A stretch of DNA of 64,000 bases. Source: Methylophilus medardensis (GTDB lineage: Bacteria > Pseudomonadota > Gammaproteobacteria > Burkholderiales > Methylophilaceae). The notes under the pieces were generated by a model, which worked only from the letters and a program-made list of their open reading frames with translations, searched no databases and was not told the origin of the DNA. Shown here piece after piece: positions 17,803 through 26,332 of this stretch (its first letter is position 1; the number at the start of each line of letters is the position of its first letter). The DNA lies in the NCBI RefSeq assembly GCF_006363915.1, contig NZ_CP040946.1; one strand, written 5' to 3'. The position numbers were made by a program, and so were the translations under genes.

Positions 17803-18774
17803 ATGAAAGTCTTAATCCTTGGCGCCACTGGCCACGTAGGCAGCCAGCTGCACACGCACTTGCAACAGTCAAACATCACTTCGATTGCCGCATCCAGAGG
17901 CAGAATGCGCAGCAATATCGAGGGGCATGTCATTTTAGACAGCATGAATTTGGCTGATCTGACTACGCAGCTTAAACAAGTCGATGCAGTGGTGAATTGT
18001 GTCGCCGGGAGTAAAGACGGCATCGGCCAAGGTGCCAAAATTTTGGCCGAAGCTGCATTGGCTGCGGGCAAGCCGACCATTGTGCATTTAAGTACGATGT
18101 CAGTGTATGGCGCCAGTGAAGGCATCATCACCGAGACTTCGCCATTTGACCCCACTTACAACTGGTATGCAGCTGCCAAATGCGAGGCCGAGCAACACAT
18201 GCAAGCCTACGCACAAGCCGGCGGCAAAGTGGTCGTGTTTCGACCAGGCTGCATTCATGGGCCGGGTAGCGTGCAGTGGGTAGAACGTATCGCCAATCTG
18301 CTCAACAGCTTTAGGCTAGGTGACCTAGGCAGTGCTGGGGATGGCTGGAGCAATCTGGTGCACGTAGATGACGTGGTTAAAGCGATTCATTTTGGGCTGC
18401 AACTGCCCCTAAATGCTGGCGACATTCAACATTACAACCTCGCAGCGCCTGACAGTCCACGCTGGAACCAATACTTTATCGACTTAGCGCAAGCCATTGG
18501 CGCCACCCCGGTTAAACGGATTCACCCTTTACAACTCAAGCTCGATTCAAAAGCGTTCAGCCCGGCGATTAAAATCTCCGAAAAACTGCTTTCAAAAGCT
18601 GGCCAGCGCGGCCTGGCAAAGCGTTTGCCTGAGCCCCTACCGCCTTCGTTGGTGCGGCTGTTCAAACAACAGATTTTTCTCGACGCGCAAAAAATAGCGC
18701 CCCAAGTTCCATTCATGACATATGCGCAAAGCTTTTCAAGCGCAGTGGAGTGGTTTAAGAATGAGCAGCGGTAA
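17803..18774 (+). CDS. NAD-dependent epimerase/dehydratase (SDR) family protein
   Basis: A 323-residue extended SDR with the N-terminal GATGHVGSQ motif and an active-site pair in HLSTMSVYGAS and the YNWYAAAK segment near residue 125 (YxxxK: YAAAK). The ATG at 17803 has AAGGA upstream; earlier in-frame starts lie inside the GMC gene. The C-terminal third is unlike GalE, so substrate identity is open: epimerase, reductase or dehydratase. Its tight pairing with the GMC oxidoreductase suggests that the flavoprotein makes a keto-sugar that this enzyme reduces. It overlaps the next gene by 14 bases. Confidence 0.85.
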   Translation: MKVLILGATGHVGSQLHTHLQQSNITSIAASRGRMRSNIEGHVILDSMNLADLTTQLKQVDAVVNCVAGSKDGIGQGAKILAEAALAAGKPTIVHLSTMSVYGASEGIITETSPFDPTYNWYAAAKCEAEQHMQAYAQAGGKVVVFRPGCIHGPGSVQWVERIANLLNSFRLGDLGSAGDGWSNLVHVDDVVKAIHFGLQLPLNAGDIQHYNLAAPDSPRWNQYFIDLAQAIGATPVKRIHPLQLKLDSKAFSPAIKISEKLLSKAGQRGLAKRLPEPLPPSLVRLFKQQIFLDAQKIAPQVPFMTYAQSFSSAVEWFKNEQR

Positions 18775-19741
18775 TGTAACGCGATATGCCTACCTCGATG
18801 GCTGGCGAGGATTATCTATCTTAGCCGTGCTTGCCGGACATTTTCTAAATGTGCATGGTTTTAATGCCGGTAGGTTCGGCGTTGAAATGTTTTTTGTGCT
18901 GAGCGGAAGGCTGATGGCCGAAATCTTGTTTATCAAACTCACCCCGCTGCCCAGTTTTTTTAAACGACGCATCTCCCGGGTTTGGCCGGCACTGTTTGTG
19001 TTTATTATTGCAATGTGGCTCATTTTTGGCCGATCACAAAACGCGCTGCATGTGGATTACCAAAGTGTGTTGGCTACGCTCACCTTCACCTACAACTACT
19101 ACAGCATTTACGCAAACCACACCCCGGTTTTAGATCACATTTGGTCACTCTGCATCGAGGAGCACACCTACATCCTGCTGGCATTTATTGCGTTTTTGGC
19201 CCGAAAATACAACTTTGACCCAATCAAACCGCTCATTGCCATCTGTGTATTATTTTTGCTTAACGGCGCCCTACTCACCTTCACCCAACACCTTGATTAT
19301 TACAATGTGTATTGGAGAAGCGACACCCGTAGCGCCTCTATCCTCATTGGCGTCATTACTTTTCTGCTGATTCAACGATCCAGCCAGCATATTCCTGCAC
19401 TCACGTCTGCTTTGCTGCTAGGCTTGGCTGTGCTACTAAACATCAACCCCGTGCCTGACCCCATCAAATACAGCCTTGGAACAGTGTGTGTTGCTGGCGC
19501 TATTTGTAGCATTAAAGAACTGCCAGACTATCTAATGAGATTCTTGTGTCACCCAGCACTCACTTGGGTAGGTTTGATTTCATTCTCGCTTTATTTATGG
19601 CAACAACCTTTTTACAAGATGATTCACTCAGGACAATCAGAATTCTTACTGCTGTTAACTGCACTCATCATCGCAGCAATCAGTTATCGTTTTATTGAAG
19701 TCCCTGTCAGAAAGACACTCAACCAACACTGGGCGAAATAG
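18761..19741 (+). CDS. Acyltransferase family 3 (OafA-like) membrane protein
   Basis: A 326-residue multi-pass protein of acyltransferase family 3, with the N-terminal YLDGWRGLSILAVLAGHF signature (the catalytic His of the family), a second motif DHIWSLCIEEHTYI and about ten membrane segments. Such proteins move acetyl or other acyl groups onto sugars of surface polysaccharides across the inner membrane. The ATG at 18761 is used because GTGGAG precedes it and the family motif begins soon after. It is the last of three genes on the plus strand and ends 36 bases before a convergent homologue. Confidence 0.88.
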   Translation: MSSGNVTRYAYLDGWRGLSILAVLAGHFLNVHGFNAGRFGVEMFFVLSGRLMAEILFIKLTPLPSFFKRRISRVWPALFVFIIAMWLIFGRSQNALHVDYQSVLATLTFTYNYYSIYANHTPVLDHIWSLCIEEHTYILLAFIAFLARKYNFDPIKPLIAICVLFLLNGALLTFTQHLDYYNVYWRSDTRSASILIGVITFLLIQRSSQHIPALTSALLLGLAVLLNINPVPDPIKYSLGTVCVAGAICSIKELPDYLMRFLCHPALTWVGLISFSLYLWQQPFYKMIHSGQSEFLLLLTALIIAAISYRFIEVPVRKTLNQHWAK

Positions 19742-19777
19742 GCATAGCCAACTGTGAACAATTGCAGAGCTGCCAAA

Positions 19778-20842
19778 TCAGACGTTAGACCCGTATTTTC
19801 TTCTCAATGCGATTGTCGGTTGTTCAATCACATAGTAAGAAACCAAGGTAGTTATGATGGTTAACCCCCAAAACCCAATTTGCCAGGCAAGCGAAAACTT
19901 ATTCAAACCGATTGCATACGAGATAAGTGTCATAGACAACCAATGTTGCAAATACAGCGAGTAGCTTAACTTGCCCACAAAAGTGAGTGGGCTTAACGCC
20001 AAAAAGCGTCTAATAGCGGCAAAAAAACTGGCCTGATTAAATAAGACATTCAGCAATATTAAAAAAAGCCCTACATTTTGTACGCTATATCTGAAGGTCT
20101 CTCTAAAAAACAGATCTCGCACCAATAGCGATAAGAGAATTGCAGCTAGTCCGAGCACAAAATAACCAAACTTGAGTAAGTGGCGCTCAAGCCACTCTTT
20201 TTGTACGGGCTTATGCATAAGACAAGCCATAAAACACCCGAACGCGATCGAATCAATCCTTGCCTCCGTAGCCGTGTACGTATAACCACCCTCATGCAGT
20301 AAGTCAGGGAAAATCAAGGCGTAGCCTAGTCTGATCAACAGCGGTAGAACTAAAAAAACCACGATGATTTGGTAATAGCGATTTGAGCGATAAGTAAACG
20401 CGAGCAGCGGCGCAAACAAAATATAAAAATGCTCTTCGATGGCAAGACTCCACAAAATATTAAATGGAGAGAGCAAACCATCTACATTAGAAAAATGGAT
20501 AAAAATTTTATAGTAGTTGGCAAAGTAAAATAATGCTGCTGAAATTTCTGACATCTTGATGGCGTGATTGATATAGAGAATCAATAGGCTCGAGATGATA
20601 ATGAAATAAATGGCTGGCGGGAGTAAGCGCCAAAACCGACGGATATAGAACTTTTTTAAATCTATATGCTGGTTTTTTTCGGCTTCGCTAATCAATAAAG
20701 AAGTAATTAAGTAGCCACTAATAAAAAAGAAGATCGTGACCCCAAAACCGCCGGGAACAATATGGCCGAAACCCGCATGAGAAATCATGACAAGTAATAT
20801 CGATAATGCCCTGATGCCATCTAGTTCTGGTGTGTATTTCAT
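19778..20842 (-). CDS. Acyltransferase family 3 (OafA/NodX-like) membrane protein
   Basis: A 354-residue multi-pass protein with the family start LDGIRALSILLVMISHAGFG, the second motif ILWSLAIEEHFYILFAP and about ten hydrophobic helices. It probably O-acetylates the exopolysaccharide repeat unit. GAAG lies seven bases before the ATG. It is convergent with the previous acyltransferase and follows another one in the same direction by about 50 bases, giving three such enzymes in 3.3 kb. Base composition is visibly AT-richer than in the flanking sugar-nucleotide genes. Confidence 0.9.
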   Translation of the reverse strand: MKYTPELDGIRALSILLVMISHAGFGHIVPGGFGVTIFFFISGYLITSLLISEAEKNQHIDLKKFYIRRFWRLLPPAIYFIIISSLLILYINHAIKMSEISAALFYFANYYKIFIHFSNVDGLLSPFNILWSLAIEEHFYILFAPLLAFTYRSNRYYQIIVVFLVLPLLIRLGYALIFPDLLHEGGYTYTATEARIDSIAFGCFMACLMHKPVQKEWLERHLLKFGYFVLGLAAILLSLLVRDLFFRETFRYSVQNVGLFLILLNVLFNQASFFAAIRRFLALSPLTFVGKLSYSLYLQHWLSMTLISYAIGLNKFSLAWQIGFWGLTIITTLVSYYVIEQPTIALRRKYGSNV

Positions 20843-20895
20843 AAAGTGACTTCTTAGTTTGCTAAGTTAAGCGTTTATCCTCACACGCTACTTGG

Positions 20896-21999
20896 CTACA
20901 CTTTGACAAGTTTGCGTGATTTTTCGCGGAATGGACTTTCTATCAGTCGATACGTGATGTAACCGCTGATTAAGCAAGCCGCAATAAAGCCAATGGTAAG
21001 AATGACCGCCAAAGGGAACTCAAATTGCGGGATGGATAAGCCCTCAACAATCATTTCCGGCCGATGAAACAGTACTCTGATCACTTGTTGATAAAACCAA
21101 AGCACGAGTCCATGTGACATGTACAGGGAAAATGAAATGGTGCCCAACCAAACCAACGCCGGATGCGACAGAAAGTGCTTCCAAAAGTGGTCTCGTGACA
21201 ACAATATTGATGCAATCAGTAAGCAAGTTAAAGGATAAATCAGCACTTTAAGTGATTTGGTATCATGGCCAAACACCATAAACAAGCCAATCAACACAAA
21301 ACATAGCGGTATCCAATAGGGGCTCAGGCCCACAGAGGTTTTCACTTTGCTAATACCAAGCGCCAACATGCAGCCGATAAAAAAGCCAGCGATACATCTC
21401 AGCATAAAATCATGCTGCTCAGGATGGTAAATGAAGAGAATGGCAGTGGCTGATAAGCCCAGGGCCGCAAAAATATAATTTTTGAATTTTGCAAAGTTGA
21501 GCACAATCAAGCCAAAAATTAGATAAGTGTAAAACTCAGCGCTAATAGACCAAGCTGGACTGTTAAAAGTGATGGCCTGTTCGTTTGGCCAAAATGCTTT
21601 AATCATGAACACATCGCGCATAAACGCAGCTAGATTGTTTTGCTCGAAGGGTTGCTTGCTGAGGCTGGCAATGCCGAAATAATGCTGCAAAACATATTTC
21701 AATATTTCAATGCCCAGAAACAACACTAAAAAAAGTAGATGTACTGGGTATAAGCGACCAAATCGCAAAAACTGAAACTTTGCTAATTCGTAGGCTGTGG
21801 TGATTCGATTCGCATAAGCGGTATAAATGACAAAGCCTGATAGTACAAAAAACAAATCGACCATCATAAAACCACTACGAATGATTGAAATGTCATGGAT
21901 CAACGGGTTCCATGCTGGCACATGATATAAAACCACCAGTAAGGCAGCAATGCCGCGTAGGCTTTCTAGCTGATCAATCTTTTTTATAGTTTTACTCAT
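20896..21999 (-). CDS. Acyltransferase family 3 membrane protein
   Basis: A 367-residue member of acyltransferase family 3, with IDQLESLRGIAALLVVLYHV near the N-terminus, FFVLSGFVIY, the central WSISAEFYTYLIFG and about ten membrane segments. Role as for its neighbours: acylation of a polysaccharide sugar from the periplasmic side, with an unknown acyl donor and target. The ATG at 21999 is taken over a TTG five codons earlier; neither has a good Shine-Dalgarno. It is probably translated from the same message as the upstream GT2 gene, which ends 34 bases before it. Confidence 0.88.
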   Translation of the reverse strand: MSKTIKKIDQLESLRGIAALLVVLYHVPAWNPLIHDISIIRSGFMMVDLFFVLSGFVIYTAYANRITTAYELAKFQFLRFGRLYPVHLLFLVLFLGIEILKYVLQHYFGIASLSKQPFEQNNLAAFMRDVFMIKAFWPNEQAITFNSPAWSISAEFYTYLIFGLIVLNFAKFKNYIFAALGLSATAILFIYHPEQHDFMLRCIAGFFIGCMLALGISKVKTSVGLSPYWIPLCFVLIGLFMVFGHDTKSLKVLIYPLTCLLIASILLSRDHFWKHFLSHPALVWLGTISFSLYMSHGLVLWFYQQVIRVLFHRPEMIVEGLSIPQFEFPLAVILTIGFIAACLISGYITYRLIESPFREKSRKLVKV

Positions 22000-22033
22000 T
22001 GATGTGTTTTGCAATTAAAAATAGAAAATCGCG

Positions 22034-23218
22034 CTAATCTCTTTTGGATTTAACCCATTCAATTTGACGGTTCACAAAAAACTTAGCATATAACTGGATT
22101 TTGCTGATTGCATATACCGGCGCATATGTCAGCAACTCAAAAAATGGCAGAATTTTGCTGCCATGCTTAAACCAAGAGATCATGACAAATGTAGATAACA
22201 GCAAAAATTGAATCACACCGTAGCCCCATGGGAAATAGGCATTTGTTGCAAGCATCAACCCCGCAGAGACCATCGCAAATAAGCCACTCAGCAAGAATAA
22301 TAAAGCGACTGGCGGTACGCATAGGTCTAGTGCCATGGCGATCATCTCGATATTTGCAGTGCGAATACCCTTAAACAATAAAGGTAGGCCTTCTTGCACA
22401 ATCATGCCGATATGACCGTGTTCCCATCTTTTACGTTGTGAGGCTGCGCCTTCATCATTCATCGGAAACTCGCTGGTCACATAAGCTTCAGGGCAAAATT
22501 TAGGCGCTAAATGTTGCTCTGCTAAATCGATACCCAACTTCATATCTTCGACAATATAGCCTTTGGCTAAGTTAGCCCCTTTCACATGCTGCCATGGGAA
22601 AGCCATGCCCGAACCCATCAGTTGCATGGGCATGCCTAAACGATGAAAACCTAAAGGCCGTGTCCAGCTTTTGACGACATAAGCGAACTCAGCGAGCTTG
22701 GTTTTCACCGGAGAATTTGGTTTGGCTTGAATTAAATAAAGTGCTTGCACAGCGCGTTTGCCTGTAACCACGGCTTGCACCAATGCATTAATGGTATCCG
22801 GATACACAATGCAATCGGCATCGAACACAATCATCACTTCTGGCGGGTTATTTCTTAAATATTGAATACCAAAGTCGAGTGCATAGCCTTTGCCACGTAA
22901 GGTCTCATGCGATCTCTCAATGACTTCAGCACCAAGTTGGCGCGCAATCTCTGCCGTATTGTCAGTGCAATTATCAGCAATGACTACAATTCTGGTATTT
23001 GGGGTGGCTGCTTTTTGAATAGAGGCTAACGTTTCGCTAATCCCGGCTGATTCGTTGTGCGCGGGAATCAACAATGCGACTGTTGCTGATTGTGCCTCAA
23101 CCTTTTGATTGCGGTAGCCAGGCAGTACCGCCACCAAAATCTGCAAACAAAAGGTCAATACTGGGATTGCCAGGATGGCAAGCAAAGTAAAAAAAAGCAC
23201 TTCAGCAACAATCAGCAT
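22034..23218 (-). CDS. Membrane-anchored family 2 glycosyltransferase with a QxxRW motif
   Basis: A 394-residue GT2 protein. It has an N-terminal membrane helix, a GT-A domain with LIPAHNESAGISETL, the metal-binding VFDADCIVYPD near residue 130, the catalytic-base segment IVEDMKLG and the acceptor motif QRKRW near residue 265, then two to three C-terminal membrane helices. The QxxRW signature is typical of synthase-like, often processive GT2 enzymes, which is slightly unusual inside a Wzx/Wzy locus. It is oriented with the main minus-strand exopolysaccharide block and follows the secreted-protein gene by 38 bases. Confidence 0.9.
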   Translation of the reverse strand: MLIVAEVLFFTLLAILAIPVLTFCLQILVAVLPGYRNQKVEAQSATVALLIPAHNESAGISETLASIQKAATPNTRIVVIADNCTDNTAEIARQLGAEVIERSHETLRGKGYALDFGIQYLRNNPPEVMIVFDADCIVYPDTINALVQAVVTGKRAVQALYLIQAKPNSPVKTKLAEFAYVVKSWTRPLGFHRLGMPMQLMGSGMAFPWQHVKGANLAKGYIVEDMKLGIDLAEQHLAPKFCPEAYVTSEFPMNDEGAASQRKRWEHGHIGMIVQEGLPLLFKGIRTANIEMIAMALDLCVPPVALLFLLSGLFAMVSAGLMLATNAYFPWGYGVIQFLLLSTFVMISWFKHGSKILPFFELLTYAPVYAISKIQLYAKFFVNRQIEWVKSKRD

Positions 23219-23256
23219 ACAGTCAACTTCTATCAGGTTAGGCCAACGACCAAAAT

Positions 23257-24678
23257 TTACTCAGTTACTCGGATTAATGTACCACTTACAGTAGAGCTTG
23301 CGCCGACTCCGCTGGTAACCACTACATTTGGTATGACGTCATCCGCAGGCCAAACAAATGTCCTTGATTTGCCGTTTACCAAGTCATAGGTGTCCACTCT
23401 GGTGCTATATCTTTTGTCTTTGAGGATTAATCTGAGTTTACCACCACCTGTGGTGACAGCAGTCAATTTATATTTATCGCCTTTCTTAGGCTTTGCCCAA
23501 GTGACTTTAGTGAGCGAGCGACCCGAAGGGTTTGACTGTACGACATTTGTAGTGGTTTGACCAAACACAATAGCCTGCTTCCAAGTATCAAATTTACCCG
23601 CAGATGGATCGTTTGGCGCACAAGCAGCGCGTTTATAGACGCACCAAGGGCCACGCATCGAAAGAATATTTAAATTCTTTTCGGGTATAAATGGATTACC
23701 TGATGCATCTACCCAAGATTTTGCTGAAGTTACCATACGCAATGACTGGCGGATTAAATGTAATTCATTAGCCGCCCTGTAGTTGTAACCATTTTTATGT
23801 AAATTCAAGCCGGAGCCGTTTTCAACATAAATAATAAATGGTGTACCGTCATTGGTATCAACGATATACGCACCATACACTTTCAAGGTGTTTACAATTT
23901 TGATCAATTCTGGTGTTTTAATCTTAGAAACATCAAAACTGTCAGGCAGCATCAGCAATGCACCCTCAGGAATTTTTCCTGTATTTGTCGGGGCATAGAC
24001 ATCTGCGGATGTCGCTGGATAAACATAGGCTGGATTTGCAGCTGCACCATTTAAGGCCAGTGACATAGCCAATGCGTGCGGATAGATAGGATCACTACTT
24101 GCGAACTCATTCTTACGGATGATGCCAGCGCATGCACCAATCCCAACAGCTCGAGCACCTTGATAATAATGTGCTGGATCTGCCCAACCTGTACCGTCAA
24201 TAGGCGACCACGCGTAAAGATTCGCCGTCCATTCACCATTGGTGTTTTTCAGCTTCCAGAACGAATGAATCACACCGCTGGCAGTGTCGTAAATATCGGC
24301 ATGACCATCCCCGCCAGAGGCAGGCACGAGATCTGCTGGCCAATGCGGTACTTCAATTTTTGGGTAATGAGTTTCTGCATCGGCATCGTAAACCCCTCTT
24401 TGACCAGGGTTAGGTTTCACGGTCACAGATCCACTTGTTTCATCTGCAAAAAAACAACCTGAGGATAAAATACCCTCGTGAATATTTGGATTGTATTTTG
24501 AAGTTGGAATAACAAAATCAGAGAAAGTTGGAGAAACTGGCTTACTTTTCCACAAAGAATTTACTGCAAACGGCTTTGTATAACGTGCTGTATCTGCTGC
24601 GTTTACATCTGCATTCAATGCAACCAATGCAAGCCAAGGTAAAGCAAGAAGACTGGTTTTATGAAAGGCTTTCATCAT
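23257..24678 (-). CDS. Secreted protein of unknown function, coupled to a GMC oxidoreductase
   Basis: A 473-residue protein with a Sec signal peptide (about residues 1-27, ending DVNAA). I do not recognise the family firmly. The segment GGDGHADIYDTASGVIHSFW near residue 120 resembles the 'GD.H..I.D..tg..yE.W' pattern of bacterial secreted proteins of unknown role, and the last 100 residues look like a separate beta-rich domain. Five cysteines in the mature part could form disulfides (SGCFF, GACAG, PWCVYKRAACAP). The ATG follows the GMC stop codon directly (TAAATG) with AAGGAA as ribosome site, so the two proteins are made together. A role as periplasmic or outer-surface polysaccharide lyase, lectin or modifying enzyme is only a guess from context. 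Confidence 0.7.
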   Translation of the reverse strand: MMKAFHKTSLLALPWLALVALNADVNAADTARYTKPFAVNSLWKSKPVSPTFSDFVIPTSKYNPNIHEGILSSGCFFADETSGSVTVKPNPGQRGVYDADAETHYPKIEVPHWPADLVPASGGDGHADIYDTASGVIHSFWKLKNTNGEWTANLYAWSPIDGTGWADPAHYYQGARAVGIGACAGIIRKNEFASSDPIYPHALAMSLALNGAAANPAYVYPATSADVYAPTNTGKIPEGALLMLPDSFDVSKIKTPELIKIVNTLKVYGAYIVDTNDGTPFIIYVENGSGLNLHKNGYNYRAANELHLIRQSLRMVTSAKSWVDASGNPFIPEKNLNILSMRGPWCVYKRAACAPNDPSAGKFDTWKQAIVFGQTTTNVVQSNPSGRSLTKVTWAKPKKGDKYKLTAVTTGGGKLRLILKDKRYSTRVDTYDLVNGKSRTFVWPADDVIPNVVVTSGVGASSTVSGTLIRVTE

Positions 24679-26331
24679 TTATTCCTTTGTAGTCACACTT
24701 TGAGTTAAATGATCAGCAAGCCTTAATGCCAACGCAACAATGGTTAATGTCGGGTTAGCATGGCTATTCGTGGTAAACACGGATGCGCTAGCGATGTGCA
24801 GGTTTTTGACACCATGCACTTTGCAATTCACATCCACCACACTGTCATTCGGAGCGGTGCCCATACGGGTGGTACCCATATGATGGCCGCCAACGGGTAA
24901 AGCGTTCTCCATTGCCTTTTGTAATGCTTGAGGCTCAAATTCAAGCCTGCATGCTTTTGTCTTCTCAAATTGCTTTTGTAATAAATTAAAAGATTTAATA
25001 CCAGAGGCGATATCTTGTGCGGTCATTCTCCATTGAACGCTCACCCTTGGCATTCCAAATCGATCACATTCTTTTAGTAACTCGATTTGGTTGTTTACAT
25101 CTGAAACTTGCTCGCTATTAAACTCTATCGGATAGGTGCCATTACGGTTGGCAACCAAGGTGTAAGGGATACGCCGCTTAGCCAGTTTTATCTTAAACAA
25201 CCAGTTAAACGCAAAACCGATCACCGAACCAATATCCATCACCACATTCATGAGGTGTTTAATCGATTGACCACGCACAGCAGTTTGGTTCACGCCGTGA
25301 TTTAGAATCGCCTGATACTCAGGTTTTAAAATCGACTTAGCCAGAAAAATAGTCGACATCACACCACTACCATGCGAAGGATCCGCATACGCCGGAAAAT
25401 GTAACCGAAAGGCCGCGTTCAGTAAGCCATGTTCCGCTTGAAATTCAGATGAAAATTGCAGCTTACGCCGCGCGTAAATACCCTCAGTGGTTTTCTGAAA
25501 ATCAAATACAGGTAGCTCACCCTTAAAACGCAAAGCACCAAAAATTAGGTCGTAATGGCAGGCATAATATTTACCTAAGCTGGTATCCATCCACTGCCAA
25601 GCAGGTGTTTTTTGCCGCGTGACCAACATCAGCCGCGTCGATTCAATGCCCCCCCCTGCCAGCACCACCTGTTTCACTTTAACCTCAAGTGGCTGTTGGC
25701 CGTCATGCAGCGTGACTGATTCAACAACATCGCCAGCAGCACTGGTATTCAGGCTCACACAACGCGTGCGTAACAAAACCAGCACGTTGGTCGAGTCAGT
25801 TAACTCTTGGCGAAATTTTTTACCAAAATCGGTTGGCAGGCTGTAGCGCTCAATGTATTCGTTGAGTGCAGGCGCTAATAACGGCGCCTCGGTGAAAATA
25901 GGTTTTGTGTTTGGGCCAAAAGCGCTGATGGTGAAGTTATTTACACCAGCATCGCAATAATCCAAAGCTACATCGTAGTAGCTCGCAATCGCGCCAGCGC
26001 CCTCAGGCCAACCACTTTCGGGGACATGTGACCGTTTTGCAAAATCATGTGCATCAAGTGGTACACAGCGGCCGCCCCACAAATGGGTCGTTCCGCCAAA
26101 TCGTTGATATCTAAATTCGGTAGTTTGTGGATGCGGTGCTGTCGCCTCCCCCATGTAAGCATCGACAACCTCGGGCGTTTCATTCCAATCACCACCTTCA
26201 ATCAGTAGCACCCGCTGTCCAAGACGCGACAGTTTCACTGCGAGACTAATGCCAGAAGCACCTGCACCGATGACACAAACTGAGTAGGATTCCAGTTCGG
26301 AAAGTTTTGTATTGTGAAGATAACCGATCAT
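24679..26331 (-). CDS. GMC family FAD-dependent oxidoreductase (second paralogue)
   Basis: A 550-residue flavoprotein paralogous to the one at 16.1 kb. Matching landmarks are VIGAGASGISLAVKLSRLG, RFGGTTHLWGGRCVPLD and the C-terminal GGHHMGTTRMGT...HANPTLTIVALALRLADHL. Its catalytic His and Asn are intact and no signal peptide is present. It lies between a GT4 glycosyltransferase (1 base gap) and the secreted unknown protein (stop and start adjacent). It probably oxidises a sugar or sugar-lipid intermediate of exopolysaccharide synthesis. The paralogues lie on opposite strands on either side of the acyltransferase block. Confidence 0.87.
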   Translation of the reverse strand: MIGYLHNTKLSELESYSVCVIGAGASGISLAVKLSRLGQRVLLIEGGDWNETPEVVDAYMGEATAPHPQTTEFRYQRFGGTTHLWGGRCVPLDAHDFAKRSHVPESGWPEGAGAIASYYDVALDYCDAGVNNFTISAFGPNTKPIFTEAPLLAPALNEYIERYSLPTDFGKKFRQELTDSTNVLVLLRTRCVSLNTSAAGDVVESVTLHDGQQPLEVKVKQVVLAGGGIESTRLMLVTRQKTPAWQWMDTSLGKYYACHYDLIFGALRFKGELPVFDFQKTTEGIYARRKLQFSSEFQAEHGLLNAAFRLHFPAYADPSHGSGVMSTIFLAKSILKPEYQAILNHGVNQTAVRGQSIKHLMNVVMDIGSVIGFAFNWLFKIKLAKRRIPYTLVANRNGTYPIEFNSEQVSDVNNQIELLKECDRFGMPRVSVQWRMTAQDIASGIKSFNLLQKQFEKTKACRLEFEPQALQKAMENALPVGGHHMGTTRMGTAPNDSVVDVNCKVHGVKNLHIASASVFTTNSHANPTLTIVALALRLADHLTQSVTTKE

Positions 26332-26332
26332 G

